A stretch of DNA of 64,000 bases from Monodelphis domestica (Eukaryota; Chordata; Mammalia; Didelphimorphia; Didelphidae), in assembly GCF_027887165.1 (NCBI RefSeq), contig NC_077233.1:218408517-218472516 (forward strand), given 5' to 3'. A program made the position numbers and the translations under genes. The notes below the pieces were generated by a model. That model did not search any database and was not told the origin of the DNA. It saw only the letters and a program-made list of their open reading frames with translations. Positions 60,161-64,000 of this stretch are shown in pieces (within the stretch, counting starts at the first letter, position 1; each line of letters starts with the position of its first letter).

Positions 60161-61743
60161 TGCCTGGACAGGACTGCCTGGATTTTAGGCAGTGCTAAAA
60201 GTACCCTTCCAGCCTTACTAAAACATATCACCAAACTGTGTCATTGTGTATTTCCCTTAAAACAATAGCTGCCAGTCTCTGGTGCTCACAGATGTTTGGA
60301 ATGACTGGGACCTGAGCAGAAGACCCTGATTCACTAAGAGTCTGATTTAAGAATTCCTGTCTTGTACTCTTACTTTCATTTAATAGTGCTCAGAGGCAGG
60401 ATTGAGGGACACTATAGGATACTTCAGGGAGGTAAAAGAATGCTCTCAGATGCTAATGGTGGAAGGCCCGCTCGTGGTGGTTGGTCATACCCTTCCTCTT
60501 AATTAAATCCAGTTTTTCCTTCCTCCACCCTCTTCCTCAATACATAACACTCTGGTTTCTTCTCTGGCAGTGAGAAACAATAGATGTACCTTCTAGTCTC
60601 CAGAAGGCTGCTCAGAGATTAAGGATGACATTCATTTAAGTGAAGTTGTCTGGGGGTGAATACGTTAAGTCCCATTATGACAGCTGCTTATATTTTCAAG
60701 GGACAGGTAAAATTAATCGGAATTCATTGGATTGCTTTACTTTCTAAGGGTCAGGATTAACAGAACATGAGTAAGGGTGAGAAGAGTGTGAAGTTCAAAT
60801 ATATAACATGTTTATCTCAGTGCAGCCATGCCTTTTTATTAAAATAATGTTAGTGTTTTTTTCCAAATGAGTTTTCAGTGAAAAGTCTAAAAAATAATTA
60901 TTTAATGCTGTTGAACACTCTTGAACAAATTGCCTTACACTAGGACTTTTCAGTTTCTCTGTGTGTTTGTGTATATGTATATGTGTGCGCATGTGTACAT
61001 GCAGAAGAGAACTATTTTGCTTATAGAGGGAGTTGTTAGCTGGTAGGTACAAACAGTATTAGTTTTCTGTGGGACAAGCTACAGTGTCTATTCCTGGCAG
61101 CTAGAGACAAACACTAGGAACCTTGGTAAATTACCAGATTCATTCTGAATTTGGCAAGGGCTGCCATATTTCATTTTCCATTCCTCCACTTTTACCCTCT
61201 TCTGAACCTAATGTCTTATTGCACAATAGGACCAAAATATTTGGCATATTAAGGTGAACTAATTGAATAGTCTGTCATATGTTAGAAACTAATTCTCTAG
61301 AAAGATACCACACTTTTATTTTGATTGCTTATATTGGAAAGTGCAGAATGTACTAAGTTAAGATGGGTGTGAAGATGAAATGAGGAAATCAGAAATTTAT
61401 GATTTTTATTTCAGTTAGCTTTAAAATATATTGACCTTTACAAGAGAGAATATGTGTTCTTTGGGAATTAAAAATAAAACAACCAGCTAGTTTCCTGATG
61501 GCACAACTCCTGCTTGAGGCAGTGGAACATTCCTGCTAATTTCAGTCTCTCCCTTCCCTTAGCCCAGCTCTTACTCAATGGAGTTTATTGTGTAACCCTT
61601 CAGGTCTGTTTTCTACTTTGTGCTGATGTGGGAGAGTTCTCAGATATCCTCTGGTGGAGACTTGTCGGGATGGGTGGTGTCATTTCTTGCCTTAATATGC
61701 TACTATTCCAGATCCCTAGTTGAACTTTTTTTATGGGATTGAA

Positions 61744-61749
61744 AATAAA
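61744..61749 (+). terminator. Candidate polyadenylation signal AATAAA
   Basis: Canonical hexamer in the 3' UTR, followed within about 40 bases by t/g-rich sequence. One of four candidates. Confidence 0.35.
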
Positions 61750-63048
61750 CTGGACTTCTTCATCAGGGACTTCTGGGTCTATTTAGACTTTGCTTTTCTC
61801 ATTTGTATAAAGACAGAATAATTAGAAAAGCCTCTAAATGGGCAGCATGACTTCTGAAAATATTGCCTTCCTGGAGTATTTGTCAGGTTCCAAGGAGATT
61901 TCCTCCCCTGTTTTAATGTTGTATTTTGACCTTCTCTAAGTATTTAAATATGTAGCATGAATGATTCTGGAATAAAAATAGAAGGCACCAAGCATTCTCT
62001 CTAGCTACCGGAGAAGGAATCAGAATAACCAAAAATACTTGATTTATGCAGATAAGCTAATTCATTTTTCTGGCACAAGCAAAATGAGGGCTTTTCTTTG
62101 TGGAACTCAAATGGCTGCACCAGGGGTCTGATTTCAAAGCACATTACTGTATTGGACTTGTTCAAAGAGGATATGAGTGGAAGTGCAAGACTTGTGAGCA
62201 GTGTACTTCATGTGGCATGTCAGCACATTCTTCAGATGCTTGCTTTGCATTCATGAAGTAGATGGAGGCATAAGGGTCATTTGGTAGAAAACACTAATGG
62301 CACCTGGGTCTGTAACTTGCTGCCCAAAGGCTCATATCTTCCCTCCTGCTAGGAAAGCTGACCTTTGCTTGTAAAAGTGAATGTGACATTTAAAACAGCA
62401 GGTGATGTAAAGTGGTATATTTCTACTGTTGAACACATTGATTCTCTGAAAAGAGAAGGTGCCAGGCTTTAGTCAGAGCCTAAAAATAGTACTGAAGTTC
62501 TCTTTTGAGAATTACTGTCTGTGACTACAGAGTCGCCAAGAGAAAGGTAGAGTCTTTGTCTTTAGGGTCTCTGCCTGCCCTACCATCCAGGCCCCTTTTT
62601 ACTGAGATAAGGTCTATACCCACTTTGAATGGATCAATACTCCTTTTTTTGTGCTGCTCCCTTTTATACTGTGATTTGCTTAAGCCATATAACATAAAAT
62701 TTATTTGTACAAACCCTGTGGGACCTTTTCCTTCCTGTCTACACAGCTGCAAAGTGTGCTAAACACACCTTCACTGCTATTACATTGAAGTCTCCTGGGG
62801 CTGCTAAGTTGCATGTTATCCTGCTAGCTTAAGGCCTTGAGTCTTTATAGAGAGCCTAGGAGAATATGCCACAGACTAGGCCATGGTTAGAGTATCTATA
62901 GTAAAGAGATCCAGACATAGCCTACTTGCCCTGGATATTCTAAACATGATGAGTGATTGGAATAGGTGGGGATGGGGATGGGAAGGAAGTGTCTGCTTTT
63001 AGTATTAAGGACCATTGTAGATCCAGTTGGTATGTTCTTCCAGCAAAA

Positions 63049-63054
63049 AATAAA
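63049..63054 (+). terminator. Candidate distal polyadenylation signal AATAAA
   Basis: Canonical hexamer at the end of repeat-free sequence, about 130 bases before a CA/CG microsatellite. Its position fits a ~2.9-kb 3' UTR. Confidence 0.4.
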
Positions 63055-63183
63055 AACAAACAGCCAGAAGAGCTGTGGCTCCTCAAGAGGTAGATATCAA
63101 CTACCATCAGTTTAAGAACTTTCAGTTGGCATGCTGGCCAGGCATTAGTTAGATCTTATAAGAGATGCATTAAAAAAACAAAA

Positions 63184-63185
<2 letters not shown>

Positions 63186-63245
<60 letters not shown>

Positions 63246-63254
63246 GCGCGCGCG
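63186..63254 (+). repeat. (CA)n(CG)6 alternating purine-pyrimidine tract
   Basis: About 57 bases of ca followed by 12 of cg; strong Z-DNA-forming composition. Confidence 0.97.
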
Positions 63255-63259
63255 TTACC

Positions 63260-64000
63260 CTAACTTAAAACATTCACTTGAAGGAAAATTTATTACCAAC
63301 GAGTTTCTGAAAACTTTTCCCCCTCCTCTTCTGTACTAATTGTGATGCTTTGAGAGCTTGGAGTAAAATTTGACTAAGTTATGAGTCAAATCAGATGTGT
63401 TAGGACATTTTTTTCTCAGTATGTACCAACAGTATACTTTCTTTGAGGAACAAAACTTTTTAGAAGCAAAGGATAAATGGGTAAAGAGACTTTTCTTCAA
63501 AATCAGTTCTTCAGTTTTTGGAGAGGTGTTTGGAGTCCATTTCAGTGGCCCTTTTTCTGGGAGCACTTCTGTTGCCCAGTTACAGTGGAACAGACTATGG
63601 TAACCAGAAGAGTCAGACTTCTGCTTGTCCCCTACCAAGGAGAATTCCCATATTATCAAGAGTTGAAAAAATCCTCATACTTTCCTCTTAATAGCTGTAT
63701 TTTGCTTAAATAGAGACCAATTCTTTTTGGATCTTACCTTTGGAAAAAAGATATTAATGGATTCTTTAGGGACATTCTAATTGTAAACAATGGCAGAGGT
63801 TTTTTGATGTAGCTATTAGTATCGTGCATCCTAATGGTATCCCCTTAGTTTGAAGAGCATCTTGAGGGAGATAGGGTAGGAAATGAGTGGGAAACTAAAC
63901 CTTCATTGTAGAATGATCTGAGTAGATCAGGGAATTTCCTTTTTAACATGTCTTAGTTCTGAGTCAAGTATGGCTGTGAGAGATTCCTGAGGAGCCATTT
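63260..64000. other. Downstream sequence, nothing recognised
   Basis: A 107-codon minus-strand frame (63336-63659) has no recognisable family signature. May still be 3' UTR or intergenic. Confidence 0.4.

Larger units (their letters stand above)
57709..58665 (+). other. SNX8: SNX8 intron 9 (957 bp)
   Basis: GT-AG; about 40% is two SINE insertions. Confidence 0.92.
60161..63075 (+). other. SNX8: SNX8 3' UTR (end uncertain)
   Basis: Follows the TAG directly and is largely free of recognisable repeats, unlike the introns. Candidate AATAAA signals are at 61473-61478, 61744-61749, 61971-61976 and 63049-63054. From memory the human SNX8 3' UTR is about 3 kb, which would favour the last, but the site actually used cannot be decided here. 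Confidence 0.55.

Noticed and set aside
1..64000. A second host gene or a new multi-gene system in the window
   Set aside because: Both strands were read; apart from SNX8 every longer frame falls in repeats, low-complexity tracts or chance sequence.

Overview
This is vertebrate nuclear DNA, almost certainly from a marsupial. The window is AT-rich. It is densely seeded with two marsupial-type SINE families: a ~200-bp tRNA-derived family whose 3' half carries the 'cttctgccttgg' motif, and a MAR1-like CORE-SINE ending in the 'ggagaaggaaatgg' block. It also holds L1 copies of a marsupial type and old L2, CR1/L3 and MIR relics. There are no bacterial operons, CRISPR arrays or compact genes. I cannot separate an American from an Australian marsupial by eye.

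The window contains one protein-coding gene, complete, on the + strand: SNX8 (sorting nexin 8, a PX-BAR endosomal sorting protein). I assembled 11 coding exons between 1910 and 60160. Every junction keeps the frame, giving 1,365 nt including the stop codon, or 454 residues. Ten introns have GT-AG ends. Intron 6 needs a GC donor (GC-AG), because the neighbouring GT would shift the frame. Exon 1 lies in a CpG-rich, TATA-less promoter (about 1745-2270), preceded by a ~385-bp polypurine tract and carrying a CACGTG E-box 15-20 bases upstream of the ATG. Intron 1 is about 30 kb. Exons 2-4 (32.1-40.6 kb) carry the PX domain and exons 5-11 (51.6-60.2 kb) the BAR-type coiled-coil region. The 3' UTR starts at 60161 and probably reaches one of several AATAAA signals between 61.4 and 63.05 kb.

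Region by region: 1-1745, upstream DNA with MIR and MAR1-like SINE copies and the purine tract; 1745-2270, promoter and exon 1; 2-32 kb, intron 1 with old repeats, a foldback with a tRNA-Met-like loop (8.8-9.3 kb), a CR1/L3 relic (27.7-31.3 kb) interrupted by a young L1 with target-site duplication, and an L1 whose interior is replaced by a CA microsatellite (17.6 kb); 32-41 kb, PX exons, with a 122-bp exact duplicate of the exon-3 splice acceptor 1.5 kb downstream; 41-51.6 kb, intron 4 with an antisense 1.27-kb L1 flanked by a perfect 18-bp duplication and LTR fragments; 51.6-60.2 kb, BAR exons with a solo LTR and SINEs in the introns; 60.2-64 kb, 3' UTR and downstream DNA.

I see no new multi-gene system. 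The items most worth checking are the GC-AG intron, the duplicated splice acceptor (biology or assembly error), the tRNA-Met-containing foldback, and the CLEAR-like E-box at the start of an endosomal gene. Repeat family names are given from memory of consensus sequences and are hedged where unsure.
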